Translations under genes and position numbers: made by a program | Source: JABSOG01 sp965277695 | Lineage (GTDB): Bacteria > Pseudomonadota > Gammaproteobacteria > Enterobacterales > Alteromonadaceae | DNA: 64,000 nucleotides | Direction of reading: 5' to 3' | Assembly (NCBI GenBank): GCA_965277695.1 | Contig: CBDIDQ010000054.1 | Span: 1-64,000, forward strand | Shown: positions 18,710 through 26,900 of the stretch, one piece after another | How positions within the stretch are numbered: the first letter of the stretch is position 1 | How the letters are laid out: each line of letters starts with the position of its first letter | The notes under the pieces: model-generated | The model's input: only the letters and a program-made list of their open reading frames with translations | What the model was told of the DNA's origin: nothing | The model's database searches: none

Positions 18710-18815
18710 GCTATGCAGGGCAAAGTAAGCCTTGGCCAGCTCGTCAAGCCCAGCAAACCCAGCTAATTTCTCCCCCTATAATCCCCCGGAGGGGGATGGC
18801 GCGACCAATGATCAG

Positions 18816-18972
18816 AAAGGGATCAAGTCAGTTGCTCAATGAGGTTTTAACTGAAATAGGGAATAATAAGTGCTTTAACTTATCACCGTGTCAAAAAATT
18901 ATAATTAAGGAACCGTGCGGCTATAACCAAGTAATTTACAAAGTCTTCTTAAACAACTGCTTTGATCCCTTT
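18816..18972. mobile_element. 157-bp inverted-repeat (MITE-like) element, copy B
   Basis: The left end AAAGGGATCAAGTCAGTTG and the right end, in reverse complement AAAGGGATCAAAGCAGTTG, differ at two positions, so the terminal repeats are better preserved than in copy A. The 157-bp length equals copy A. As in copy A, RHS-core homology starts directly at the right end (CCCAAACAAACACGAACG). Confidence 0.75.
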
Positions 18973-18975
18973 TTG

Positions 18976-19861
18976 AACCCAAACAAACACGAACGATTAG
19001 TGGCCAAAAAAGTACCACCTATTACGTTGATAAACTGTTCGAAATGGACAATGACGGCAGTTGGCGAACCTACATCGACGACATTGCCGTCCTCAGCTGG
19101 ACGCCTGAACTAAAACGTAAGCTGCTTTACACTCTGCGTGATCGACTCGGCAGTGCGACAACATTAGTCAACCACGACGGCCAAATCACCAGCCGCCGCT
19201 ACTTCAACCCTTTCGGCAGAAGCTCATCTACTGATGCCAGCAACAGCCAATTCACGGATTTACCAATCACTAACCGCTATCGTCGAGGTTTTACTGATCA
19301 CGAACATTTGAATGAACAACAGTTGATTCATATGAATGGGCGAAGGGGAACTAGAAACGAGGGTTCGCAGTTTTTTGTTCCCCTGAGATGAGTGCAAGGA
19401 TGCACGAAGGGCGCACGCCATGGACGGTTAAATCACCACAGTTGCCTTTGCACTAAACCAAATTAGTGATAACTTGACTCTCGCTTGATTACAACCTCGG
19501 ACGATTCTTGAGTGTTGATCCGTTCATTCAAGCACCGAGCAGTACGCAAAGTATTAACCCGTATTCGTACATTATGAATAACCCGCTGGCGGGAACTGAT
19601 CCAACCGGATATATGGGCAAGTGTGATCAGAATCCGACTTGTCAGATGCAGTCGTTTTTTAGTTCGGTGGGTAGTGGCGGGTCGAGTTTAATTGGTAATC
19701 TGATGGGCCGATTGAAAACCACGCTGAGCAATGGGCATGATACCAAACAGGCTAAGAAAGCGCAGCAGCCTAAGGCGGCTGAGGTTAAGTCTCCGGCTGC
19801 GGTGAGTTTTGTACTGCCGAGTAAGGATAGCGTGGACCGAACCTATTTAGCGAATATTTGA
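18976..19861 (+). pseudogene. Displaced RHS core, broken cassette 3
   Basis: Homology to the main RHS core begins next to element copy B. An open frame covers GSWRTYIDDIAVLSWTPE to HMNG (19044-about 19340). It is interrupted by about 145 bp of foreign palindromic DNA and resumes at about 19485 (LDYN region), then runs through FLSVDPFIQAPSSTQ, NPYSYIMNNPL and DPTGYMGKCDQN to a stop at 19859-19861. The post-core linker matches the main gene (FFSSVGSGGSSLIGNLMGRL), then ends after SPAAVSFVLPSKDSVDRTYL without any toxin domain. The cassette is therefore split and has lost its tip. Confidence 0.8.
19341..19484. repeat. Palindrome-rich insertion inside broken RHS cassette 3
   Basis: Compared with the other two RHS cores, about 145 bp replace a few bases between the codons of HMNGR and YNLGRF. 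The insert contains AGGGGAAC...GTTCCCCT and GTGCA-aggа-like TGCAC palindromes and GCGCACGCCATGGACGG, typical of REP/BIME-type DNA. Exact ends are uncertain by a few bases because the junctions are eroded. It introduces stops and separates the reading frame. Confidence 0.65.
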
Positions 19862-20069
19862 ACCGAATGATGACATTAATGAGTTTGTAGCCCTAGAGGG
19901 TGATACGTATGCAGTAATTGAGAAGTTCTTTGAGATTCTATCAAAGAACATGGATAAATTTATTAATCCAAGCATGGACGCTTTTAGGTTAGCAATAAAG
20001 AGTAATGATAAATATCTTGTCGAAAGTGTTCGCCAATTTGAGAAACTAATGGAAGATGACACTAAATAA
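19851..20069 (+). pseudogene. C-terminal remnant of an immunity-like gene
   Basis: A frame with no start codon at its beginning encodes FEPNDDINEFVALEGDTYAV, then IEKFFEILSKNMDKFINPSM and a C-terminus ESVRQFEKLMEDDTK. It overlaps the RHS cassette-3 stop in another frame. The composition (acidic, helical) is that of a normal protein and differs from the RHS frame. I infer a deletion that fused the cassette-3 linker to the tail of its former immunity gene. An internal ATG could give about 40 aa. Confidence 0.5.
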
Positions 20070-20186
20070 TTGACTAACTAAGGACTTCTAAACAGAATTT
20101 TTGTGCCCAAAATGTCTGAGCGTTAAAGAATTAGGTAAAGAATTAGAGGTTGTAATCATAAAGGGGTGTTCAAGTCAGTTGCGAGG

Positions 20187-20347
20187 TTGCGAAATAAGTC
20201 TAAATCGGATACGTATTTTTAGGGTGATCATGCTGTGTCTTCGACACAAATCGCGGCAGAGGTGGTCCGACACATCGGCGCTTCGCTGCTGCTCCTATCA
20301 GTTAACAGGTACTACAACAATGTGCCTAAATCGGACTTATTTCACAG
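20187..20347. repeat. Inverted-repeat element before the GDCCVxC gene
   Basis: GAAATAAGTC at 20191-20200 pairs with GACTTATTTC at 20334-20343, and the motif CTAAATCGGA occurs near both ends. Just to the left, GGTGTTCAAGTCAGTTG (20165-20181) resembles the terminal repeat of the 157-bp elements. The inside has GC-rich palindromic sequence. It is probably another small non-autonomous element. Confidence 0.45.
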
Positions 20348-20364
20348 GCTCCAAAGGAACCCCC

Positions 20365-20580
20365 ATGTCGAATATAGAATTAAACTCCACCATTACTTGT
20401 CCTGAATGCAGCTATAGTAAAATCGAAGAAATGCCCACAAATGCTTGCCAATGGTTTTATGAGTGCGAGTCATGTAAGGCTTTACTTAAGCCGTTGAAAG
20501 GGGACTGTTGTGTGTATTGCTCTTACGCAACCGTTAAGTGTCCGCCTATCCAGCAAGGGTCTTCTTGCTGTTCTGGCTAG
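20365..20580 (+). CDS. GDCCVxC-domain small Cys-rich protein
   Basis: This is a 71-aa protein with TCPECSYSKIEEMPTNACQW, FYECESCKALLKPLKGDCCV, YCSYATVKCPPIQ and a terminal SSCCSG. It matches the conserved GDCCVxC (seleno)protein family: two CxxC-type pairs followed by GDCCVYC. Members in other genomes are often near mercury or other heavy-metal genes and some carry selenocysteine; here all positions are Cys. A metal-binding or thiol-redox role is likely, but unproven. AAAGGAA precedes the ATG by 6 bases. A longer open frame from 20101 is not supported. Confidence 0.8.
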   Translation: MSNIELNSTITCPECSYSKIEEMPTNACQWFYECESCKALLKPLKGDCCVYCSYATVKCPPIQQGSSCCSG

Positions 20581-20777
20581 CTGTTTCTAAGGACGTAATT
20601 TAACTGTCTTGGTTTAAAAAGGGCCTGAACCGCTAGTTTTAGGCACCTTTTGCTAAAATCTCGGCCAAAAATCGCAAAAACCTTCCTTTGATATACGGGC
20701 TTAGTTACACTGTGCCGTTTGCACCATGACCACCCATTTTTTATCACCTTTTTACCACTTATTTGGAGCTAATTTAA

Positions 20778-21827
20778 TTGAGCGACTTACTGAAATATTT
20801 TAAAGGCAGCATTTTATTTACCGTTACCGGTGTGGTGGCGGCATACTGGATGGGGGGGTTGGAAGCAGCTTTCATTGTTGGGGTGCTGGCGGTGCTTGAA
20901 ATCTCGTTATCGTTTGATAACGCAGTAGTCAATGCCACAGTACTTAAAGATATGGATGAAGTCTGGCGTAAACGCTTTTTAACTTGGGGTATCGCTATTG
21001 CGGTGTTCGGAATGCGGATTGTTTTCCCGGTGGCGATTGTTAGTGTGGTATCCGACATGGGACCTCTGGAGGCGCTGAGTGTTGCGGTTAATTCACCGGA
21101 TGTCTATGCCGAGCGAGTCACCTCAGCGCATATTCCGATCATGGCTTTTGGTGGTTCGTTCTTAATGATGGTCGGGCTGGATTTCTTTTTGGATGAAAAA
21201 GAAGATCATTGGATCCCCCTGATTGAAAAACCGATAGTAAACCTAGGCAATATCAAGTTGGCCGCAGAGATCATTACCGTGCTGGCGATATTAGCCATTG
21301 CTTTTTTTGGCCTCGAAGCGCAACAACGTGAATCGTTTTTAACCTCAGGAATTATCGGGGTCATCACTTTTACCATTATTCATAAAACCTGCGATGTATT
21401 GGAAGCCAGAGAGAAAAGAAGAGCGAGTCAACATCTGGTGAAAAGTGGCTTCTCGATGTTTATTTATCTCGAAATTCTCGATGCGTCTTTTAGCTTCGAC
21501 GGCGTAGTTGGGGCTTTTGCTATCAGTACCAACCTGTTTATCATTGCCATCGGTCTGGGCATTGGCGCAATGTTTGTGCGCTCCCTCACGATCATTCTGG
21601 TCGAAAAAGACACCCTGACTGAGTATTTGTATCTAGAGCATGGGGCTTTTTATGCCATTATTGCGCTAGCGTCGATGATGTTTATTTCAACCTTTTATCA
21701 TATTCCAGAGGTGGTTACCGGTTTAGTCGGCGCTATTCTGATCGCGCTATCTTTTATTCATTCCCTTGTTGAGAATAAAAAGCGTGAGAAAAAGCTTGAA
21801 AATGAAAGAAATAACACCATGTCCTGA
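20778..21827 (+). CDS. DUF475 (TerC-superfamily) integral membrane protein
   Basis: This is a 349-aa polytopic membrane protein with about 8-9 hydrophobic segments. EISLSFDNAVVNATVLKDM and YLEILDASFSFDGVVGAFAI are the paired acidic membrane motifs of the TerC/DUF475 superfamily. These motifs are thought to handle metal ions, and TerC-type proteins anchor Ter complexes at the inner membrane. The start is TTG with GGAG about 9 bases upstream. It heads the Ter island and is transcribed in the same direction as the following genes. Confidence 0.85.
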   Translation: MSDLLKYFKGSILFTVTGVVAAYWMGGLEAAFIVGVLAVLEISLSFDNAVVNATVLKDMDEVWRKRFLTWGIAIAVFGMRIVFPVAIVSVVSDMGPLEALSVAVNSPDVYAERVTSAHIPIMAFGGSFLMMVGLDFFLDEKEDHWIPLIEKPIVNLGNIKLAAEIITVLAILAIAFFGLEAQQRESFLTSGIIGVITFTIIHKTCDVLEAREKRRASQHLVKSGFSMFIYLEILDASFSFDGVVGAFAISTNLFIIAIGLGIGAMFVRSLTIILVEKDTLTEYLYLEHGAFYAIIALASMMFISTFYHIPEVVTGLVGAILIALSFIHSLVENKKREKKLENERNNTMS

Positions 21828-21871
21828 ATGACCGACAGTTATTGAGCGGCACAAAGAAGGAAACTGAAATA

Positions 21872-21934
21872 ATGAATTTGGAGAACTGCTTAACCGTTAG
21901 GGTTGGCAATATAGTTGAGAAATATGGTTTTTAA
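21872..21934 (+). CDS. Possible 20-aa leader ORF overlapping the PRTase start
   Basis: ATG 21872 has AAGGAA at a good distance and opens a 20-codon frame that overlaps the PRTase ATG by 11 bases. The PRTase itself has a weak ribosome binding site, so translational coupling is possible. The peptide resembles nothing known. Confidence 0.3.
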   Translation: MNLENCLTVRVGNIVEKYGF

Positions 21935-23069
21935 ACAAAAAACAACGGATGTATACCCTTTGACGCATGGCACATTGACGATTGAAGCCCATGGCGGAGA
22001 GGCTGGTTTTAGCGAGCTTTCAGCCGTTGGCAGTCGGATCAATCCGCAGCGACAATACATCTTTATTTCTAAAATCAATGGCAAGTATTACCCGGTCAAG
22101 CCGCAAGTGATTAATCATTATCAGCATAAATTGCTGGGACTGATTAAACCAGTGTTAGCTAGTGACGCAGCCGTATTGGTGGTGGGACTGGCCGAAACGG
22201 CGACATTGATGGGCGTTCATTTAGCCGAGTTGTTGCAACGGCAATGGCAGCATAAAGTGTCGGTTTTTCATACTACCCGTTACAAATTAAAAGACGCCGA
22301 TTACCTCGAAGTTCACGAAGCCCACAGTCATGCCAAAAGCCATCATTTGTACATTAACAATCACGACCTCGGTCAATATCAAAATTTGGTATTGATTGAC
22401 GATGAGATCACCACAGGTAATACCCTCGAAATGGTCACTCGGGTGATGGCAGATCAAGCTCATGCAATCAACAAAGTGATTTGGGTGTCTTATTTAAGTT
22501 GGATCAGTCAGGCACGACAAAACCAAATTAAAGGTTTATTTGGGCAACTCGATATCGAATTTATTAACTTGTTTTATGGTGAGGTGGACTATCAATCGAC
22601 CTCATCCGAAATCCTTGAGCTGCCTAATAACGTGACCTCCGGTGTGATTGCGCACAACAATCCGGGTTATCAGTTAAGGTATCCCACCAGTGCCGGGGAG
22701 CTGCCAGAGTATCGTTTTATTGATCAGCAAGGTAACGAATTGGTCGCGACTGATTTTAGTCGAGAGCGATCTTATGCGGTTATCGGCACCAGCGAGTTTA
22801 CTTTTTATCCGTTTAAATTTGCCGAAGATTTGGAAGCCTGCGATCTCGATGTGGTCTTTCAATCAACCGGACGCTCGCCGATTGATGTGTCGGGTCCGAT
22901 CACCAAGCGTGAGGTTTATTTTGACCGTTATTATGGCGGTGAACTGAATCTGTATAATCGCTGTGATACCCGGGTACCGGTGTTTCTTTTTGAAACTCTT
23001 GAACAGGCCAATGCGTGTACCTTGGCCCATGAGCAACAAGCCATTATAGGATATTTAGCTGCGTTATGA
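21924..23069 (+). CDS. TRSP-domain phosphoribosyltransferase of the Ter biosynthetic module
   Basis: This is a 381-aa protein. The N-terminal part (about 1-230) is a type-I phosphoribosyltransferase domain with the PRPP loop LVLIDDEITTGNT near residue 160. The C-terminal part (about 260-381) contains FQSTGRSPIDVSGPI, the TRSP motif that defines the domain. In tellurium-resistance-associated clusters this fusion is grouped with HAD and StiP/PELOTA genes in a putative nucleoside-like metabolite pathway. The ATG 21924 start is my choice over TTG 21915. The stop overlaps the HAD start by 4 bases. Confidence 0.85.
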   Translation: MVFKQKTTDVYPLTHGTLTIEAHGGEAGFSELSAVGSRINPQRQYIFISKINGKYYPVKPQVINHYQHKLLGLIKPVLASDAAVLVVGLAETATLMGVHLAELLQRQWQHKVSVFHTTRYKLKDADYLEVHEAHSHAKSHHLYINNHDLGQYQNLVLIDDEITTGNTLEMVTRVMADQAHAINKVIWVSYLSWISQARQNQIKGLFGQLDIEFINLFYGEVDYQSTSSEILELPNNVTSGVIAHNNPGYQLRYPTSAGELPEYRFIDQQGNELVATDFSRERSYAVIGTSEFTFYPFKFAEDLEACDLDVVFQSTGRSPIDVSGPITKREVYFDRYYGGELNLYNRCDTRVPVFLFETLEQANACTLAHEQQAIIGYLAAL

Positions 23070-23791
23070 AGACGATTTTATTTGCCGATATCGACGACAG
23101 CCTTGTTTACAGTGTGAGAACACTAACCGATCATGCGTTGAGAGCCGAGGTTGGGGCGTACAAAAATGACGGCTCGATCAATTCTTATTTCACGCCTAAA
23201 TCGCTACAGTTATTGGCACAGTTTAAAGACATGCTGATCATTCCGGTCACTGGTCGAACTTATCAGAGCTTGCTCAACGTCACCTTGCCTTTTGATGGGT
23301 TTAAAGTGATTGCCCACGGCAATATTATTCTTGATGAAAATAATCACTTTGTTGATGATTATAATCCATCCACCAATAATCCTTTTGCGGCACAAAATAC
23401 CGAATTGTTTGCGCAATATAAAAGCTTACTCAAACAACGTTTGGGCACTCAAGCTGATGGACTGCGAATGAACGTAGTCTCTGAACTTGGGATTAATTGT
23501 TATTTGAGTATCAAAGGGGATAGCCACTTGATTGATCAAGTTTACGCTATCGTCAAAGATTTTATGCCCGGTCCTATTGTTCATATGAATAACCGTAATA
23601 TTGCGATATTGCCTGAGCAAAAAACCAAAATGACTGCGGTGACTTATTTAATGGATAAATTGAAAAAACAATACGGCGAATTGTTTACCATCGGTCTTGG
23701 TGACAGCCACTCAGATTTGCCGTTTATGCAATTGTGCGATTACCTGATTTATCCGCAACAAAGCCAAATAGCGGAGGCTCATTATGCTTGA
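23066..23791 (+). CDS. HAD-superfamily hydrolase of the Ter biosynthetic module
   Basis: This is a 241-aa haloacid-dehalogenase hydrolase with all four motifs. LFADIDDSL holds the nucleophile Asp, PVTGRT is motif II, Lys in EQKTKMTAV is motif III, and GLGDSHSDLPFM is the Mg-binding motif IV. A type-II cap (about 85-180) lies between motifs II and III, as in Cof/sucrose-phosphatase-like enzymes. It is probably a cytoplasmic phosphatase acting on the product of the neighbouring PRTase. The gene overlaps both neighbours (4 and 8 bases), so the three are translationally coupled. Confidence 0.85.
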   Translation: MKTILFADIDDSLVYSVRTLTDHALRAEVGAYKNDGSINSYFTPKSLQLLAQFKDMLIIPVTGRTYQSLLNVTLPFDGFKVIAHGNIILDENNHFVDDYNPSTNNPFAAQNTELFAQYKSLLKQRLGTQADGLRMNVVSELGINCYLSIKGDSHLIDQVYAIVKDFMPGPIVHMNNRNIAILPEQKTKMTAVTYLMDKLKKQYGELFTIGLGDSHSDLPFMQLCDYLIYPQQSQIAEAHYA

Positions 23792-24893
23792 GTCTGGCCC
23801 ATTTTCTGGCAGTTACAGTCCAGACGATTGCGAATTTTTATTGCAAGTCATTGATGTGCCGACACTAACCGTTGAAGAAAAAGAGCGGCGGTTACAGCTC
23901 GGTAATACTCACTATTCTTCAATGGTGTCGACTGAAAGTAAACCTGATGAGGCTTATTTAACTCTGTTTAAGCAGATGGTTGAAAAGTACAAAAGCCGTT
24001 TAGCCAGAGAGATTTGTTTGTTAGCCGCCACTGTGGTGCAAAAACGTGGTGTCGCACCCACTTTTGTTTCGCTGGTGCGTGCTGGTACGCCGATTGGTGT
24101 TTTGTTGAATCGAGCGGTAAAACATTTATATCAGTCAAATCCTAAAACCAAGCCAAAGCACTATTCGATTTCAATTATTCGTGATAAAGGCATTGATACT
24201 GACGCTTTGGCATATTTGCAGCATAGCGGTATTGCTGCCGAATCAATTATCTTTGTTGATGGCTGGACAGCTAAAGGCGTGATAAATCAAGAGCTTAAAG
24301 CGGCGATAGCGCAGTGGAATGGCGACTCTGATTATCATATCAGTGATGAGCTGTGTGTGGTTGCTGATATTGCTGGTCACGCAGATATTTTTGCCACCCG
24401 AGATGATTATGTGATTCCATCGGGTATTCTCAATTCGACGGTATCGGGGTTGATTTCACGCACCTTGTTGCATCAAGATTATAGCGGTTGGCATCAATGT
24501 GTGTCTTATCAGCATCTGGCTGAATATGATTTGAGTAATTGGTTTGTTGATGCCATTAGCGATGAATTTATCAGTCTTGCCGAGACTGAGCAGTTGCTTG
24601 AAAATGTCGTGGCAGAGCCAAAAAGGCCGATCAGCGATTATTTGATGCAGTTGCGTAATCAATATGATATTAGTGATATCAACCTGATTAAACCGGGCAT
24701 TGCGGAGGCGACCAGAGTGATGCTCAGACGTATTCCCGAGCGCTTGATAGTGAAAGATTTGACTAGTCCTGACATTGTGCACCTGATCCATTTGGCACAA
24801 GACAAGAATGTGTCGGTGGTGGTTGATGACACCATGCCGTTTAATGCCGTGGCTTTGATCAAACGATTAAAGTCTGACAGTAATAAAATTTAA
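23784..24893 (+). CDS. StiP-family protein with C-terminal PELOTA RNA-binding domain
   Basis: This is a 369-aa protein. The N-terminal domain (about 1-265) is the StiP/PRTase-like family with SGSYSPDDCEFLL, the PRTase-like SLVRAGTPIGVLLNR and IIFVDGWTAKGVI. The C-terminal about 85 residues (ERLIVKDLTSPDIVHLIHLA...VVVDDTMPFNAVALIKRL) fit the PELOTA/L7Ae-like RNA-binding fold. The family is named cysteine protease StiP in databases, but the PRTase-type loops suggest a nucleotide-handling enzyme. It forms the third gene of the biosynthetic trio. Confidence 0.82.
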   Translation: MLESGPFSGSYSPDDCEFLLQVIDVPTLTVEEKERRLQLGNTHYSSMVSTESKPDEAYLTLFKQMVEKYKSRLAREICLLAATVVQKRGVAPTFVSLVRAGTPIGVLLNRAVKHLYQSNPKTKPKHYSISIIRDKGIDTDALAYLQHSGIAAESIIFVDGWTAKGVINQELKAAIAQWNGDSDYHISDELCVVADIAGHADIFATRDDYVIPSGILNSTVSGLISRTLLHQDYSGWHQCVSYQHLAEYDLSNWFVDAISDEFISLAETEQLLENVVAEPKRPISDYLMQLRNQYDISDINLIKPGIAEATRVMLRRIPERLIVKDLTSPDIVHLIHLAQDKNVSVVVDDTMPFNAVALIKRLKSDSNKI

Positions 24894-24916
24894 TCATTAA
24901 TTTGGAACCTAATAAA

Positions 24917-25480
24917 ATGAACAAACTCAGCGAACTTTGGTCGAACTTCAAACAAAAATTCAGTGCACAGCTTGTGCAGCATTTTAAATACATCTACCTT
25001 GTAGTGGGGTTAGTATCATTGTTGCTGATGACGGTGGTTTACCTTTATTCACCGAAATATGATGTAGTAAAAATAAAAGGCACTGAAGTTAAACGCACCA
25101 ATAAAGACACCTCGGCTAATACGCAATCAAAGGATGTTTATTACATTTATAGCATTAAAGGTGAGTCGCCTTTAGTGTTGAGAAATGAAGATGCGTTGAT
25201 TTATTTTAAGTTTAACAGTGCCGATATTCAGACTCTGGCGCAGGATCTTGAAGGGCAGTTGGCACAGATCAAACATTATGGTTTTCGCTCAACTTGGTTC
25301 TCGGTTTTTCCTAACGTGACTCACATTGAAGCGAATAAAACCGGTCAAAGCGGCGTTTCAATCTTTTTATGGTTTAACTTGCTGGTGGCATTAAGCCTAT
25401 TGGCATTGTTATTTTATAAATTACGCCAGTTGCAACGACGATTGGCTGAACCGGGCACAAATGCCCGGGTCGATTCGTAG
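24917..25480 (+). CDS. Two-TM hypothetical protein in the Ter island
   Basis: This is a 187-aa protein with two hydrophobic segments (about 22-42, LYLVVGLVSLLLMTVV-like, and about 152-172, LLVALSLLALLFY). They enclose a periplasmic stretch of about 105 residues rich in Lys, Asp and Gln. It has a short basic C-terminus. I start at ATG 24917 (GGAAC 8 bases upstream); a TTG at 24902 is possible. No family is recognised. Its position between the StiP and TerD genes suggests a membrane partner or sensor for the Ter complex. Confidence 0.65.
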   Translation: MNKLSELWSNFKQKFSAQLVQHFKYIYLVVGLVSLLLMTVVYLYSPKYDVVKIKGTEVKRTNKDTSANTQSKDVYYIYSIKGESPLVLRNEDALIYFKFNSADIQTLAQDLEGQLAQIKHYGFRSTWFSVFPNVTHIEANKTGQSGVSIFLWFNLLVALSLLALLFYKLRQLQRRLAEPGTNARVDS

Positions 25481-25566
25481 GAGCGAGCTCCAGCTGGCGA
25501 TTCATTTTTCGCGATTTGTATTTTTTAATCACACACGTTTAATCAAACAAGAAGGGTAATAAGAAA

Positions 25567-26145
25567 ATGGGTATATCTTTACAGAAAGGCGGCAATATTA
25601 GTTTAGAAAAAGCGGCACCGGGTATGACTAAAATCCTGGTTGGATTAGGTTGGGATGAACGTGCCACTGACGGTACTGAATTTGACCTTGATGCCAGTAT
25701 TTTCCTGTTGGGTGACAACGGTAAAGTGCGTAGCGATGCAGATTTTATCTTTTATAATCAATTGGTTTCAAGCTGTGGTTCAGTTGCTCATCAGGGCGAT
25801 AACAAAACTGGCGAAGGCGACGGTGATGATGAAGCAGTAAAAGTTGACTTGGCTAAAGTACCTGCTGATGTTCAAAAAATCTCTGTGACAGTGACCATTC
25901 ATGATGCGCAAGCTCGCAATCAAAACTTCGGTCAGGTGGCTAACGCTTTCATTCGTGTTGTTAACGACGAAAGCAATGAAGAAGTGGCACGTTATGACCT
26001 TTCAGAAGACTATTCTGTTGAAACAGCGATGATCTTCGGTGAGCTTTATCGTCATAACGGCGAGTGGAAATTCAAAGCGGTAGGCCAAGGTTACGAAGGT
26101 GGCTTAAAAGCATTAGCGACTGATTTTGGCATTAACATTGGTTAA
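25567..26145 (+). CDS. terD: TerD-domain calcium-binding stress protein (TerD/TerE-like)
   Basis: This is a 192-aa single TerD domain. It has SLQKGGNISLEKAAPGMTKI, VGLGWDERATDGTEFDLDAS, the acidic calcium-binding loop GEGDGDDEAVKVDL, and the C-terminal GELYRHNGEWKFKAVGQGYE. This is the standard TerD/TerE layout and length. TerD proteins bind calcium and form cytoplasmic assemblies linked to tellurite, phage and stress responses. AAGAAGGG precedes the ATG. The symbol denotes the family; TerE would be equally valid. Confidence 0.9.
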   Translation: MGISLQKGGNISLEKAAPGMTKILVGLGWDERATDGTEFDLDASIFLLGDNGKVRSDADFIFYNQLVSSCGSVAHQGDNKTGEGDGDDEAVKVDLAKVPADVQKISVTVTIHDAQARNQNFGQVANAFIRVVNDESNEEVARYDLSEDYSVETAMIFGELYRHNGEWKFKAVGQGYEGGLKALATDFGINIG

Positions 26146-26150
26146 ATGAC

Positions 26151-26209
26151 ACGCGAATGAATTCGCGTCTACGGTGAGGGTTCACCGTAGACGAGGTTTC
26201 AACCTCGTT
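26151..26209. repeat. REP-like intergenic palindromes, copy 1
   Basis: Three consecutive palindromes lie between the two TerD genes: GCGAATGAATTCGC, CTACGGTGAGGGTTCACCGTAG-type arms (CTACGGTGA/TCACCGTAG), and ACGAGGTTTCAACCTCGT. It is the most complete member of a family found at 32956, 41002, 47609, 49861 and 56381. Such repeats often act as transcript stabilisers or attenuators inside operons. Confidence 0.8.
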
Positions 26210-26228
26210 ATTTTATAGGAGAACGATA

Positions 26229-26834
26229 ATGGCTATTTCATTACAAAAAGGTCAGCGCATCAGTCTTGAAAAAGAAGATGGCGGCCAAATAACCTCACTA
26301 TGTGTTGGGGTTAACTGGGGAGCGATTGAAACCAGAGGTTTCTTTGGTGGCAAAAAGAAAAAAGCAGTCGATTTGGATGCCAGTTGCGTCACTTATGATG
26401 TTGATAAAAAACCGTTGGAAGTGGTTTATTTTGGCCAGTTGCAAGGTCGAGGTATTCAACATTCGGGCGATGATTTGACCGGTGATATGGATGGTGATGA
26501 CGGTTTGGATAACGAAGTTATTGTGGTTCAATTGAATCAAGTAATGCCTGCGTCAGATCAGATTGTTTTTGTCCTTAATTCGTTTCAAGGCGATGATTTT
26601 AAAGCCATTCCTTTTGCTTCAATTCGCTTGTATGAAGGCACACCGAGCCGGGTTGATAATATTCTGGCCACTTATGATATCGCTAATGATCCACAATTTG
26701 CGGGTTCTGTGTCGATGGTGCTGGGCAAGATGTATAAAAACAAAGGCAGCTGGAAATTCTCGGCGATTGGTGAAACCACTCCAGATCGCAAGCTGGAGCA
26801 AACGGTTAACACGGTACAGAAAAAATACCTGTGA
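26229..26834 (+). CDS. TerD-domain protein (TerX/TerZ-like)
   Basis: This is a 201-aa TerD-domain protein with SLQKGQRISLEKEDGGQITS, the basic insert GFFGGKKKKAVDLDAS, the acidic loop GDMDGDDGLDNEVIVV, and the C-terminal GKMYKNKGSWKFSAIGE. The GFFGGKKKK insert is characteristic of the TerX/TerZ branch rather than TerD/TerE. It is likely a calcium-binding partner of the upstream TerD protein in the same cytoplasmic complex. TAGGAG precedes the ATG. Confidence 0.85.
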   Translation: MAISLQKGQRISLEKEDGGQITSLCVGVNWGAIETRGFFGGKKKKAVDLDASCVTYDVDKKPLEVVYFGQLQGRGIQHSGDDLTGDMDGDDGLDNEVIVVQLNQVMPASDQIVFVLNSFQGDDFKAIPFASIRLYEGTPSRVDNILATYDIANDPQFAGSVSMVLGKMYKNKGSWKFSAIGETTPDRKLEQTVNTVQKKYL

Positions 26835-26900
26835 TCATGATGGCTATGCAGGCAGGCGTAAATTTATAGACGGCTGCTTGTTGAAAAAAGGTAACTGATA

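Noticed and set aside
18604..19113. 169-aa open frame across the tandem repeat, element copy B and start of RHS cassette 3
   Set aside because: It reads through a low-complexity repeat, a non-coding element and an out-of-frame RHS segment; there is no protein-like core.
20101..20364. 5' extension of the GDCCVxC gene to a TTG start
   Set aside because: The added 88 residues cover an inverted-repeat element; the conserved family starts at ATG 20365, which has its own ribosome binding site.
25478..25512. GAGCGAGCTCC and CCAGCTGGCGAT palindromic stretch before terD as a separate repeat family
   Set aside because: Only one copy was seen in the window, so it cannot be called a repeat from this sequence.
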